Assembly: GCA_015179045.1 (NCBI GenBank)
Contig: WHUZ01000016.1
Coordinates: forward strand, 124,001 to 188,000
From: Kalaharituber pfeilii
Lineage: Eukaryota; Ascomycota; Pezizomycetes; Pezizales; Pezizaceae
Direction: 5' to 3'
DNA length: 64,000 nt
Under the pieces are notes generated by a model. It did no database searches. It had not been told where the DNA came from and saw only the letters and a program-made list of their open reading frames with translations. Numbering within the stretch: the first letter of the stretch is position 1; the number at the start of each line of letters is the position of its first letter. Below, one piece after another: positions 46,158 through 56,738 of this stretch. The position numbers and the translations under genes are program-made.

Positions 46158-47713
46158 ATGACATGGCCAAACACGACCAAACTACCTACGCTTCCTTCAA
46201 TACTGGGGACGGACCTAGCCCTACAGGAAGCAGCAGACAAGAAAATAGATATACTTTTTATAGGGGAATGCTGGAGAGCACCAAGGGGAGGAACTACATT
46301 TCATCCAAGCTATACGAACGTACATTCTCCTATAAAAAGCGGAGCAATAACAGCCTACGTAAGGAAGGACAGAATAATGAGCATGAAAATAGACGGCAAA
46401 GCCAACCACATCATAGTCCAATTAGACGACCGAATGATTACTGGAGTGTACTGGAACAGAGACACCGATATTGGAAAGGAATTGGAAGAGATAGGAGTAA
46501 CGGATATGATAATAGGGGACTGCAACAGCCATCACTACGACTGGTCTCCGAAACAAGATGCTAGAGGCATACTACAAGGCATGGCTGGAAGCCGCGAACA
46601 GGGAACTGGGGAAGATCAGTGGGATTCGCTGGCTTAGGAGGAGGACAATACTGGAGGAGGAAGGGAAGAAGACAAGTTCGGTGGTTGTGTATTTGGGAAA
46701 GGAGATGGAGGTTGAGAAGGTTAGGCTCAGTGGGCGATGGTTGAAGTCTGTCCGGTATGAGTCGGAGAGGGGACGGAAGTAGGGGATCATACCGGGCGTC
46801 ACCCGCATCATGGAAGAGTCTGCGGGCACAACATGTATTTAGGTTGATAGGTAGTTGATTTATTTTTTCTTAATAAGACCCTCGCCATAGCCCATTGGGC
46901 GGCACGCGAGTATTGATATAAAAAAAAAAAAAAAAAAAAGAGGCATACTACTAAAAGACACCCTCCAAGCACGAGGACTACTCCAACAGATAGATAGAAA
47001 TACTATCACATGGACACGGACAATCAATGGACAGATAAGAACGGCACTCTTGGACCTGGTATTCGCAAGAGCCAGGGAATGGAAAACAACAAAGACAACA
47101 TGGATCTGTGGTACAGACCATGTGATGATTATTGGAACATTGGATACCAGAAAGAAGACAGAGGCCAAAACCATTAAAGTAATAGACTGGGACAAATGGG
47201 AAGAATTTGTTGATAAATATGGCAACAGAAAACTAGCCGAAGGTATTGATGGGTATGAACTACTATGTGAATTAAGCCAAAAGTTTACAAAAGACGCATA
47301 CATCACCAGATGCATGAAACGATGGTTTGACAAGGAGGTAAAAGAGGCACGACAAATGACCAGAACCATTCTAAGGAGCGGGGCTAGCCACACAGAGAAA
47401 ACAAGAGCGAGAAGACTACTTAGGGAGATAATAAGAGATAAGAAGAAGGAATACTGGGAAGGCTTCTTAGAGGAGGACAGAATCACCTCACCATGGGATA
47501 TTTTCAGGCTAGCAAGAGACCCTTTCCGCCAAAGAGACCTCATGGGTATACCAGGCTCAGACGAGGAGATAGCTAAGGTATTGATTGAGCGCAACTTCAT
47601 ATCACAAGGACAAGAAACTACGACCACTACTATCAGACCAACAGGACACACCGTCGAAAAAGATCAAGCCAGAATAATGATAGAAAAGGCACTAACAAAA
47701 GCTAACCGAGATC
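46158..47713 (+). pseudogene. LINE ORF2 endonuclease (APE-like) and linker, interrupted by LINE insertion
   Basis: Before the insertion: IDILFIGECW (catalytic Glu region), AITAYVRKD, and MIIGDCNSHHYDWSP (the GD.N..H motif). After it, in the frame that resumes once the inserted DNA and one TSD copy are skipped: LLQQIDRNTITW, ALLDLVFARA, and WICGTDHVMIIGTL (the SDH-like Asp-His pair). This endonuclease nicks target DNA to start target-primed reverse transcription. The linker runs on to KDQARIMIEKALTKANRDQ, where the frame slips. Confidence 0.85.
46576..46938 (+). mobile_element. Nested LINE gag-end-plus-tail copy (363 bp)
   Basis: Exact TSD AGAGGCATACTAC at 46563-46575 and 46939-46951. It encodes the gag C-terminus (EAANRELGKISGIRWLRRRT ... 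YESERGRK, stop at 46780-46782), about 100 bp of 3' UTR, tail A and about 19 A. It inserted into the endonuclease of a LINE with the same tail. Confidence 0.95.
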
Positions 47714-47714
47714 A

Positions 47715-49265
47715 GCACCGGGACCCGATAGCATACAATATGGCTTACTGAAGCTTCTGAAGGGTACGACTCTATGGACTGCTGTAAGAGAGAGAATTGT
47801 AGAATATATAAACGGTGACTACGATTTTGCCAGAGGCTTTGAGGTGGTTATGATACTCAAGAAAGGGAAACCCAGAGGTCAGGTAGGGAGCTGGAGACCC
47901 ATAACGCTTCTGAACACAGTAGCGAAGCTAGGTCAAAAAGTCATCGCAGACCTGCTACAAAGAAAAGACAACCTTTTCAGAGACACTCAGCTTGGAGGAA
48001 GACGCCATCGAGGTGCAGAGGATCTACAGCGACAAGTGCTGAAGGAGACAGAGAAGAGGCTACAGAAGAAAGAATGGGTAGCCCTAGTGGGAGACGATAT
48101 TAAGTCAGCTTTTAACTTTCTTCGAAGGGACAAGGTGGTTGCTCGAATAAGACAAACAGACCATAACCTAGCAAGCTTCGTAGAAGCTTTTATGATGCCG
48201 ACCAACTACAACATGACATGGGATGGCAAAAGGAGAGCTACAGGGAGGATGACAGATGGTACACCACAAGGATCTCCACTATCCCCGGTACTATTCCTGA
48301 TAGGTGTAGCACCTGTGGCAAAGAAGGTAGACCAACACAACTTCACCAGGTCATATGTCGATGATTTCCACAGTGTAATCTCACATCCGTCACTCCTAAA
48401 ACTCCGACAAGCCATAAAGATACACAGGGCAAAAATCACCGAAACAGCAGCAGAGCATGGATTCGAAATTGACCCAAACAAGTCCGAGACACTAATAATT
48501 GGGGTAAAAGGCCCTGACTATAGGCTAACCGGATTGACGGTAGATTGGGAGCTAAAATTTACTCGACATCATAAGAAGAGACTACTTCTCGGGAAGGCAG
48601 CATGGGGAGTGGCATCGAGACTAACTCGCCTCACACCAGGCAAGAAACGACAGATATATACAAGCATCGCACGCACAATCGCCACATGGGGATGCTGGGC
48701 ATGGCAGGACTACTCAAGACAGTCTCCACCAGCAACCAAGATCAAAGACATAGAAAAATGGCAATACACAGTAGCACAGAAGATTACTGCAGCCCCGTGG
48801 GGTACCAGGCGAGACGTAGTCGAGGGAATAGCCAACCTAGAATCAGCCCAAATATTCTTAGAAGAAGAACGCCAGAGGGTAGAAGCCAGGGCCCTACAGT
48901 TCCACGATGAGATAATCCAAAACTGTGAAAAGGAGTACAGAGGAATAGGCTCAGAGATGTGTGTATTCGATTCTAATGATCAATCAAGAACGGGGCTTCC
49001 AGAGCCCATATATATACAAAAACTCTATAACACGAAGTTGCATACAAACCCAGTGAACAGAACAGCTAAGTATTTGGACTGCCTAATATGGAATACTCAG
49101 TCCGGAGTGTTTGGGCCATCGCGGATGTTCGGAGTGCTTAGGCCATTGCGGATGTTCGGAGTGCTTAGGCCATCGCGGATGTTCGGATGTTTTACACACT
49201 CGGACTGTTTCGCTCGGACTGTTTCGCTCGGACTGTTTCGCGTGTGTTCGGCTCATGGTTTCTAA
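47715..49265 (+). CDS. LINE reverse transcriptase
   Basis: In this frame the domain begins APGPDSIQYGLLKLL (47715) and runs KGKPRGQVGSWRPITLLNTV, LVGDDIKSAFNFLRRDKVVA (palm Asp), GTPQGSPLSPVLFLIG, and the catalytic RSYVDDFHSV. Thumb-region words (LLLGKAAWGVASRLTRLTPG) follow. This order is standard for non-LTR reverse transcriptases of the Tad1/I group. The frame ends in a foreign repeated peptide (FGVLRPSRMFG) produced by the tandem repeat at 49100-49260. The preceding linker is one base out of frame, so a full polyprotein cannot be made without a slip. Confidence 0.9.
   Translation, partial: APGPDSIQYGLLKLLKGTTLWTAVRERIVEYINGDYDFARGFEVVMILKKGKPRGQVGSWRPITLLNTVAKLGQKVIADLLQRKDNLFRDTQLGGRRHRGAEDLQRQVLKETEKRLQKKEWVALVGDDIKSAFNFLRRDKVVARIRQTDHNLASFVEAFMMPTNYNMTWDGKRRATGRMTDGTPQGSPLSPVLFLIGVAPVAKKVDQHNFTRSYVDDFHSVISHPSLLKLRQAIKIHRAKITETAAEHGFEIDPNKSETLIIGVKGPDYRLTGLTVDWELKFTRHHKKRLLLGKAAWGVASRLTRLTPGKKRQIYTSIARTIATWGCWAWQDYSRQSPPATKIKDIEKWQYTVAQKITAAPWGTRRDVVEGIANLESAQIFLEEERQRVEARALQFHDEIIQNCEKEYRGIGSEMCVFDSNDQSRTGLPEPIYIQKLYNTKLHTNPVNRTAKYLDCLIWNTQSGVFGPSRMFGVLRPLRMFGVLRPSRMFGCFTHSDCFARTVSLGLFRVCSAHGF
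49100..49262. repeat. Tandem repeats between RT and RNase H
   Basis: Three copies of a 27-bp unit (GGCCATCGCGGATGTTCGGA, then GTGCTTA) are followed by three copies of CTCGGACTGTTTCG. They sit exactly between the last recognisable RT residues and the RNase H segment and shift the frame. Confidence 0.88.
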
Positions 49266-49269
49266 CAAA

Positions 49270-50160
49270 AACAGGGATAATGAGTGCAGGTACCTACGGG
49301 GGTCTCTCTCACACAACAACCCCCTACCACTAGCCATCCTACCAGCGCTACCTGCGGACGCAGACAAGCTCGAGTTCGAGAATGCCATAGCCAATGCCGA
49401 GGACGAGGGGTGGAACTCCGTCTACACTGACGGGAGCAGGATAGATTACAAGACAGGCCTAGGCATCTACGCAAAAGACACCTCTACTTCCACATACCTA
49501 GGGGAACAGACTACTGTCAATAATGCAGAACTCATTGCCATGAGCGAAGCATTACGCAATCAAGCTGGGGAACTCCTATACATAACCGACTCTAAGGTAT
49601 CTATATCCAAGCTCCTAAAGATCGCCCAGGGAGAGCCCACCCACAAAGGACCAGCAAAACTGGTTAGAGACGCCTGGAAAGCGAGAACAGACCGAGGTGA
49701 CTGGGACGTTGCAGTGATGTGGGTCAAGTCCCATATAGGAGTCAAAGGGAACACCGAGGCAGACACAGCTGCGAAAATAGGCACATGCCTCCCCTACCAA
49801 GATGAAACCATAACAGAAGATGGGATACGACAAACCTCGAGACATCACCGCGCCACAGAGAGAAACCGGCTAGGGCTCAGCTACCGTCTCTTGACAAGAC
49901 TTGGAAGTCGACACATAGCCACACTAGCAGGAATACTGGGCGGCAAGTTACTACGGAAATGGCAGTACGAAATCGGGAAAGCAGACAGCCCAGAATGTCG
50001 ATGGTGTGGGGAGGAGGAGGAGGAGACTACTGAACATGTGCTCACTAGGTGCAGGACATGGAAACGAAAGTGGCCAGGGGGCATGCAAGACTTGGTCACT
50101 CCTCCGAAGAGCAAGGACACAGACCCACTAAGAGACATCTTGGAGTGGGCAGGGGCATAG
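49270..50160 (+). CDS. LINE RNase H and C-terminal Cys/His segment
   Basis: The frame is open from 49111, but LINE-like sequence begins near 49275. RNase H residues appear in order: NSVYTDGSRI (Asp), NAELIAMSEAL (Glu), LLYITDSKVS (Asp), then WVKSHIGVKGNTEADTAAK (His and last Asp). The tail CRWCGEEEEETTEHVLTRC is the CCHC-like ORF2 end, and the frame stops at TAG 50158-50160. The family C-terminus LRDILEWAGA matches the relic at 37831-37960 and the copy at 56739-57522. Confidence 0.88.
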   Translation, partial: NRDNECRYLRGSLSHNNPLPLAILPALPADADKLEFENAIANAEDEGWNSVYTDGSRIDYKTGLGIYAKDTSTSTYLGEQTTVNNAELIAMSEALRNQAGELLYITDSKVSISKLLKIAQGEPTHKGPAKLVRDAWKARTDRGDWDVAVMWVKSHIGVKGNTEADTAAKIGTCLPYQDETITEDGIRQTSRHHRATERNRLGLSYRLLTRLGSRHIATLAGILGGKLLRKWQYEIGKADSPECRWCGEEEEETTEHVLTRCRTWKRKWPGGMQDLVTPPKSKDTDPLRDILEWAGA

Positions 50161-50265
50161 GAGACACACAGGATCTTTTCTTATTCCTTTTCTTCTACCT
50201 TCATATGTATCTAATCTCATGTAACTAATCTCGCCATAGCCCCCAGGGCGGCACGCGAGTAATGA

Positions 50266-50299
<34 letters not shown>

Positions 50300-50356
50300 C
50301 ATCGTTTGTTAATTGGAGCTCCTCATACCTATGCAAGACTGAAGGATATTACCTTT

Positions 50357-50422
50357 TTTTTTTTTTTTTTTTTTTTTTTCATTCACGTAACCCCGCATAC
50401 AGGCTACCAGCCTATGGCAGGG
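50357..50422 (-). mobile_element. LINE tail B insertion (3' end only), minus
   Basis: About 24 T, CATTCACGTAACCCCGCATA, CAGGCTACCAGCCTATGGCA, GGG. A perfect 14-bp TSD, AGGATATTACCTTT, at 50343-50356 and 50423-50436. It lies 60 bp downstream of the LINE A poly(A). Confidence 0.93.
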
Positions 50423-50436
50423 AGGATATTACCTTT

Positions 50437-51775
50437 AGACCAATTCCAGTTCCAAGAGGGGAGGAGAGTTTGCTGAAGAAGCTATACAGACATAATAATC
50501 AGCAAGGGTTTAGTGGTAACCAGAGAGATGAAGACCAGGAGAAGCTGGGGTGGAATGATCTTTGAGTAATTTTTTGATGATGATTATGGGGGCACTGAAA
50601 CGTTCTGGGGGGCTGGTAGTCCTCTTGCATTGGATTTATTTCCCGCGGATGGCCTGGGCCAGCCTGACCCTGAAACAATCGAAAACGAGAGTTGCAATAT
50701 CTCCGATATCAGCTCTGAGAATGCACGTGGGGTTGGCCGAATGGTATATACAGCTTCTGCTAGCCAAATTGAGGGAGAACGTTCTGGGGCCAATAGGAGT
50801 GCATATGTGAGATGACCGTGTGGACGATGCAGTCCATGCTATCAATGCTCGAATTCTCCGAGTGCGAGGATACCCTGGTGGATCGAATACGAGAAAGCAC
50901 CGCTGTCCAGCAAATCCGGAGGTTGACTGCAACAGAACTGCCAGAGTATGCGACGAGATTGGCTAAGTTGGACGAAATGCGAGAAGCCATGATAAATAAA
51001 TAAGAGGGAACTTCAGACAAAGGCGAAGCAGTGTTATGCAGCACCTGCTGAAGGGGACTTGGTTCTGTTCGTTGTAGATCGAGAGCATGGTCGCAAGTTG
51101 GAGCCGCGATGGGGAGGGACCATACCGATTGGCACGAGTGGTGGGAAACGGGTTGTCGGGTTATTTGGAAGTACTGCAAACCGGACAAGCCAAGGGAAGG
51201 TATGCCCTCATTACCCTAAAGGTGTTCGTTTCTAGAGAAGGGGAGGATTGTTGGCCGAGGTGGCCGAGCTGGGGCGGGGGAGTGGAGAATTGTGAGCCGA
51301 GGTGGCTGGGGGTTCCTCTGCATTCATGCACAGTGGAAGGGGAGGACTGCAGGATCCACAGCGGCCCCGGTGGCGTAAAAAAACCGCTTCCGCATCTAGT
51401 GAACTCTAAATCAAATACTAGCAAGGCTTCACTCAGTATAACAGCCACCTTCATAACCCAATTAGGCACTTGCAACTGTCAGTGAAGCACAGCACCTTTT
51501 GCCACACTCTGGCGCAGGATGAACTATCTACATGCCAGAGTTGCCCCTCGCCTGCTCAATCTCTGAACTATCGCCAAGTTTCGGTGCTCCGTCACCCATG
51601 CTCTGGATTTCGAACTAGTCTCCAGAACTTCACATCTCTTTCCTACATTGATCAACCAGCCAATAAGACTGAACATAGAGTTGGTGATATCTTGATTCGT
51701 TTCACAGCACTACATTTACTCTGAAGCAATATGGACCAGGCTTTCATCCCCACTCGACCTCCCCAGGCCTCTAGC
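50437..51775. other. Unassigned region, possible transposon remnant
   Basis: Several short frames (50562-50815, 50812-51003, 51087-51485) give plausible peptides (for example DDRVDDAVHAINARILRVRG) separated by stops. I recognise no domain. A dead gene or transposon is possible. Confidence 0.3.
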
Positions 51776-51788
51776 AACTTAATCTCCC

Positions 51789-51850
51789 GCCCTGCCATCG
51801 CGAACAGCTACAAGCGGGGTCACGTGAAATAAAAAAAAAAAAAAATAAAA
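51789..51850 (+). mobile_element. LINE tail B insertion (3' end only)
   Basis: GCCCTGCCATCGCGAACAGC, then AAGCGGGGTCACGTGAAATA and A-rich DNA. TSD AACTTAATCTCCC at 51776-51788 and 51851-51863. It lies just beyond the 3' end of the SET gene. Confidence 0.9.
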
Positions 51851-51908
51851 AACTTAATCTCCCCATTCTTGAGATCCATTCCACAAAGCGATTCCCACCC
51901 TCTCCGAT

Positions 51909-54861
51909 TTAGATTACAATAAACTTCTCCAACGCATACACCTTCTCAAAAGTGGTCTTTTCCCCCGCATCAACCTCATACATGCTCTCTGCAGCCCTCC
52001 TCCACCCCTCTGCAAATTTATCCATCGCCCTGCCCTTGCCTCCTGTGTCCACTCTCTCTACCACGACCTTCCCGTTCAGCGGCACTCCCATGTGAAGTGC
52101 GTCTACTTTGCGACAGATATATAACTGCCACATCGCCGAGAGCACCAGTGGCTGACTGTACCCATACTTCGTGATCTTGACGTCGTTATTGGAAGTATCG
52201 ATTTCGTAGCCGAGGGCTTTCAGGACGCCTTCACAAGCCAATCTAGTCCCATCCCAGGAGTTGTAACGGGCACAGAGGCTCTGTTTTAGATTAACGGCTC
52301 TCGCCAGGTGAATGCGTGGGAAGACTGTTGCGGGAGGGCAGGAACTGCTGTAAGTCTTTTCTATCGCCTTGATTTTGGCATCCAAGGCAGCGAGAAGTAT
52401 TCTAACCTGTGAGGAGGAGGCATGCATGCCAGCTGGGGCGTCCCTGTACAACTTCTCCACATCCTGTAGCAGTTTTTCTCTCTCATTACGTGCAGCTTTA
52501 CGCTCGTTCCTCTCTAGCGTGCAGTAACGACAATTGCAGGTGAACTCCCAATTACGTCTAAGTATCTTCTGCCGTTCCTCGAGCACCCTATTGTTATCAC
52601 TCAACAGAGACGCGTAACTGAACGTGATTTGCTCTCCCACCGCAATTGGCGCGCAGGCCCGCACGATCATCACGTCGCCAATGAAGCTGCGTTGGACGTT
52701 ACCCCAGCACGAGTGATTGATGAAAGAGGGCAGGATCCACAGGCCCACGTCCTCAAACTTGTCATCCTTGGGCTTGACAGGGTTTGTTGGCTTTCCGGGG
52801 GACAAGTGTTCGGATGACAGACATGGGCAACCGAAGCAATTAAGGGAGCGGATACGGTCGATCATGAATCTGAGCACATCGTTAGCACTAGCACGAATCA
52901 CACCGTAGAACGTTATGGCTCCTCATCTACAAGAAGCGGGTTGGGAACCTGAAAGCAGTAATGATTCAAGTTCGCCCGCTGGAGGGAGTACTCATAGCAC
53001 ATAGGGCGGCGCGCGAGTATTGATATTAAAAAAAAAAAAAAAAAAATGGAGGGAGGACTCACGTGTCAACCACTGGCCTTCCATCCACAATCGTTGGCCC
53101 GTCTCTCCTGACCACTGCTGCATAATCCCCTGCCCATAATTCCAACACCTTGCTGGCCTCCTCCGGATTCCACCACAATCTCTTCACCACAGTCTCTGTA
53201 ACCCACGCTTGCGATCCCAGCTTCATCTCCTCCGTCTGCAAATTAAACAGAATACTCAGTCCCACTTTTTTGGTGAATCCGAGCTCAAACGCCTTCTGGC
53301 ACATCAGTAGCTCGCCCACTTGGATGTCACTGGTTGCGAAAAACCCCTTTCCCATGTCTTGCGTTTGTCGTCTTTCTATTTTCGGAGAAATGTAGTCCGC
53401 GACGTCAAGCGTTGAGGGGCCGTTGACCTGAATTTGCTTGACCATAGCCCCAAAGTTATATCTCCCTTCTCCTTCTTCCAGAAGCCGTTGCTTTACCGCC
53501 ACGGTGAGCTGGTGGCCTTCCTTGTTGTCAGCTTTCTTTGCTTTACAGACGGGCGCGAGCTGCTGAAGCATCGACAAGGAGTCGGACCATCGACGGGCGA
53601 TGTAGAGGGCACGCGCGGCCCGGAATAGGGCTTTTTCGTTTTGAGGTTCTGAGGAGAGCACTGTAGTGGCATCTTTCAGGGCCAGTTCGTGGTGAAGCAG
53701 TTTAAGGTGAGCTTGGGCACGGTTAAGGAGGAGGGTGTGCAGGAGGGAGGGGCTCTGGGTGGATTTGTTTTTCTGTGTTTCGACTTCGCAGCGGATGCCG
53801 TTGGTGTAGCTATATCGAAGTACATGATGTGTCCGTAGAATGAGTATATGCTATAGCTATACTTGCACAACTGAACTCGGAAGGATGAAAACTCACCACT
53901 TAATGGCTGCATAGAACCTATCCTTCCTAAATTCCACGTTTCCTTCCTCTTTCCACTCCAGCCCCGTTTTCCCCAACTCCCTTATCCTACTCCTCCACTT
54001 GACAGGAATAAGCCTCGCCTCCTCCTCTACATCCTCATCTAAGAATACTATGTCTCCCGGATGATCTACCCTGATACTTGTCAGTCCGTCTGCAGCACGC
54101 TTGTAGTACGGCTCCTTAACCAACACCACCTTGCCCTCCCCAAGATAACTCTGCAGATCCTGCCGCTGATCCCAGCAATTGTACAGTGTCAGTAGATCGC
54201 AAATGCCATTTTCATCCTCGGCGATGGCCATTACTGAAACCATGTGCCCAGCTGGCGTGATTGTACGTAACACGACGTACTTTCCCCGATGGTTGGTCTC
54301 TAAAAGCAAATCGGTGATCATGACTTTGGAGAGCTTAGAAAGAGGTGCCACACTAGGTGGATACACATGCGTGATGTAAGATGTTTTGATGTTATACTGC
54401 GAGGACTCATTGCGAGACTCCGCACGCCCGTAGATGTTTCCCGCCGAGCTAAGTGTGTTGGCAGTGAAGTTCGCAACGAGGTATGAACGCGCTGCGCGGT
54501 GAGGTGGCTTGGTCCCCTTATGGCGCCTGGCGGACAGGAGACTGGACTTGGTTTGTTCGAACATGCGGAGGTAGTTGACATTGTCGGAGACGTCGACGGT
54601 ATCCATGTTGGGCGGTTGGAGCTGGGATGTAGAAGAACCACTGTGAGGACCCCGGGTGAGAGCAGAGAGGGTAAAAGGAGTGGAGCTCGCGTTGTAGTTA
54701 AGCTTTTCCAGAAGCTGCAGCGTGGAGACTAATTCGTAAATCCTCTTAACTCGATTTGGAGAAGGAAGAGCCCCCGAGAGGAGCAGTTTGCAGATCTCCT
54801 GCCTAAGTAGGCATGACACCCTAAATGTCTCGAAGGCAAGACGCAACTTATTGTTCAGCAT
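51909..54861 (-). CDS. TPR-SET domain protein, putative lysine methyltransferase (896 aa, three exons)
   Basis: Exons on the minus strand: 54861-53897, 53809-53063 and 52887-51909, all with GT-AG introns and phase intact. Residues 1-320 are a soluble N-terminal part. NRAQAHLKLLHHELALKDAT, then SSEPQNEKALFRAARALYIARRW, is TPR-like (about 345-420). The SET fold begins near KGFFATSDIQVGELLMCQKA. Its core is FINHSCWGNV (the NHxC motif), then GEQITFSYASLL, and a CNCRYC cysteine motif follows. An insert separates the SET halves, as in SMYD-like and TPR-SET proteins, but no MYND finger is visible. Such enzymes methylate lysines on histones or other proteins; the substrate here is unknown. Acceptor choice for exon 3 (AG at 52889-52888) is the only phase-consistent one I found. 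Confidence 0.85.
52888..53062 (-). other. SET-gene intron 2, carrying a LINE tail
   Basis: Donor GTGAGT at 53062, acceptor CTAG ending at 52888, total 175 nt. The insertion and one TSD copy account for about 67 nt, so the ancestral intron would have been near 108 nt. Confidence 0.7.
52994..53046 (+). mobile_element. LINE tail A insertion inside SET-gene intron
   Basis: ATAGCACATAGGGCGGCGCG, then CGAGTATTGATATTAAAA. TSD TGGAGGGAGTACTC at 52980-52993 against TGGAGGGAGGACTC at 53047-53060, one mismatch. It is antisense to the gene and begins two bases from the splice donor in TSD terms. Confidence 0.85.
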
Positions 54862-56480
54862 TCAGGCCGTGTCTTAACTTCTTAAGCATCAATTGTAACA
54901 GCTTATTGTTGCTTGAAAGATCGACTTTCGCTCATAGCGCTGTTGGTGGAAGGCAGGCGACGTCATTCAGCGCCTTACCCCGCATACGCGTGTAGTTCTG
55001 ATGCCCTCCTTTACCTTGTGAAACGCTGCAAAACTCCCTGGAGCTGTCCAATTAGCTTAACGGGACGCCAGTTTGCGGTAAGGTAAGATCCATGCATGAG
55101 TTCCTTGTCACCGCCTTATCATGCAGGCAGCCGCTTGTTGGTGGAAGGCCTAACGCTTGCTTGGGCGCGAGACTGAAGGCCTGATTGTGGCTGGACTGAT
55201 TGTAAACAAACTGACACAAACGAGAAATTTGTCAGCATAGCTGTCGTTTTGTCCTGTGAAATTGCTGGCGGATACATGAAATACATATGCATTTCCCCGA
55301 CTTGATCTCGGCTACGTATTCACGAACTGCAGTGTGGTTATACTAGTATGAAACTAGCAATATCATGCGACCGGTAGTCAATAATCCCGGAACACGATCG
55401 TGACGGTCAGGAGTGATCAATGTAAGTTGGGCCCAACTTAATGGCATTCCGGTATTCACTGCTCTCAAGACCTCTAAGGAAATCTGGTATTGACAGTTGA
55501 TATTAAATTAATTTTTGCACTTGGATAGAGTTTTCCCTTCACACCGAACTGCATACCGGCAGGTATGATGGTGTTAATCAAGAAGGGATCAGGCGTAACA
55601 CTGGCTTGCTCGCTCACACCAGAATGCCTGTCCCCTGTGTCCCGGACCCCCTTTTGCTCTTTCTCTTGACAATTCAGCGCCGCCGCATGCGGAATATCTC
55701 TACAACAAAACTGCCTTTTGACATTGGGTATGAGTTCCGTCCCTGACTAAATCTATAGTATCGTTTAACTCAAAAATAATACAAATACTAATGTAATGAT
55801 AGGATGGTATTGGAGCTGCAGTACTGAAATATCAAAATGGGCCGACTCAGGAGGAAGAGGTTGCTTGCTTGCTTCTCAAGCTGCTGCTAGAAAGGCGAAA
55901 AGGAGAGTACTTACACTGGAAGTAAATACCCTCGAGCCGGTTACAATAGGGGTACATATCTCCGGACAGACTGCTTGTAAATAGCGTAAAGTGAAGAGGT
56001 TTTAATAGATGAGTCTGAGTGGGGATCAGAGGAGGAACAACATGAGGAGGATATTCAGGGCTTGAGTATGATGGTGGATGGTTACAATGAGCTGATGAGG
56101 AATACAAACTTTTCTACTGTTAAGTTCAAATACCAGAGTGAAGTTCAGATGTCTTACTAGACAGTATGGTAGTATAACAATGTTTAGCAAGCATTCATGA
56201 AACTCAGCTCCTAAATGTTAACTATTGACAACTTAACTCTAAATTCAGTAGCAGTATCTATCAGCAAAAAGAAAAAATCGCCCGGAAGCACCCGCGGAAC
56301 TGAAAACCCTCCAAGCGCCTTGAGCGCCCTGGATGCACGTCATCTATTCATTGTAGCCAGGCGCACTAACTTAGGCTCTGTGCGCTCAGAATGCACCTCA
56401 TTTTACACCCCGGCAGTTTCCAGATGCCTCTATTACGTCTGATAAGTGTGCCATGTGCTTTCACGGCATCAACCAGTTAT
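54862..56480. other. Intergenic and possible remnants
   Basis: SET-gene promoter followed by sequence with no supportable gene. 55800-56160 reads in broken frames with acidic words (EEEQHEEDIQGLSMMVDGYN), possibly a dead transposase or gene. Confidence 0.35.
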
Positions 56481-56738
56481 AGACACTAAGGAAGCCTGTA
56501 GCTAACTAAGTATTTTATAATAATACATTTTTCTAGTTACAAAAGCAAGTACTGCAGATAGTATACTTTGTTTAACAACTAATTATATATTTCTAACTGT
56601 TATAATCTATATTTAAATACGTTTTTATTATTCTATTATATAATACTATTATTAGTTACTTTACTACTTTAGCTTTATATAATATAGTCCACTTTATTAC
56701 TCTTATTATAATAGAAAATTTAGCTTATTACAGAATAG

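Larger units (their letters stand above)
46158..50298 (+). mobile_element. LINE family A, nearly complete ORF2 (EN-RT-RNase H), with a nested LINE
   Basis: An APE-type endonuclease, a reverse transcriptase, an RNase H, a Cys/His segment, a 3' UTR (50161-50225), tail A (50226-50270) and about 28 A run in order. ORF1 is not present upstream and no TSD was found, so the 5' end is approximate. Damage: a 363-bp LINE insertion in the endonuclease (46576-46938), a one-base frame slip near 47712, and a tandem-repeat insertion between RT and RNase H (49100-49260). Confidence 0.9.
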
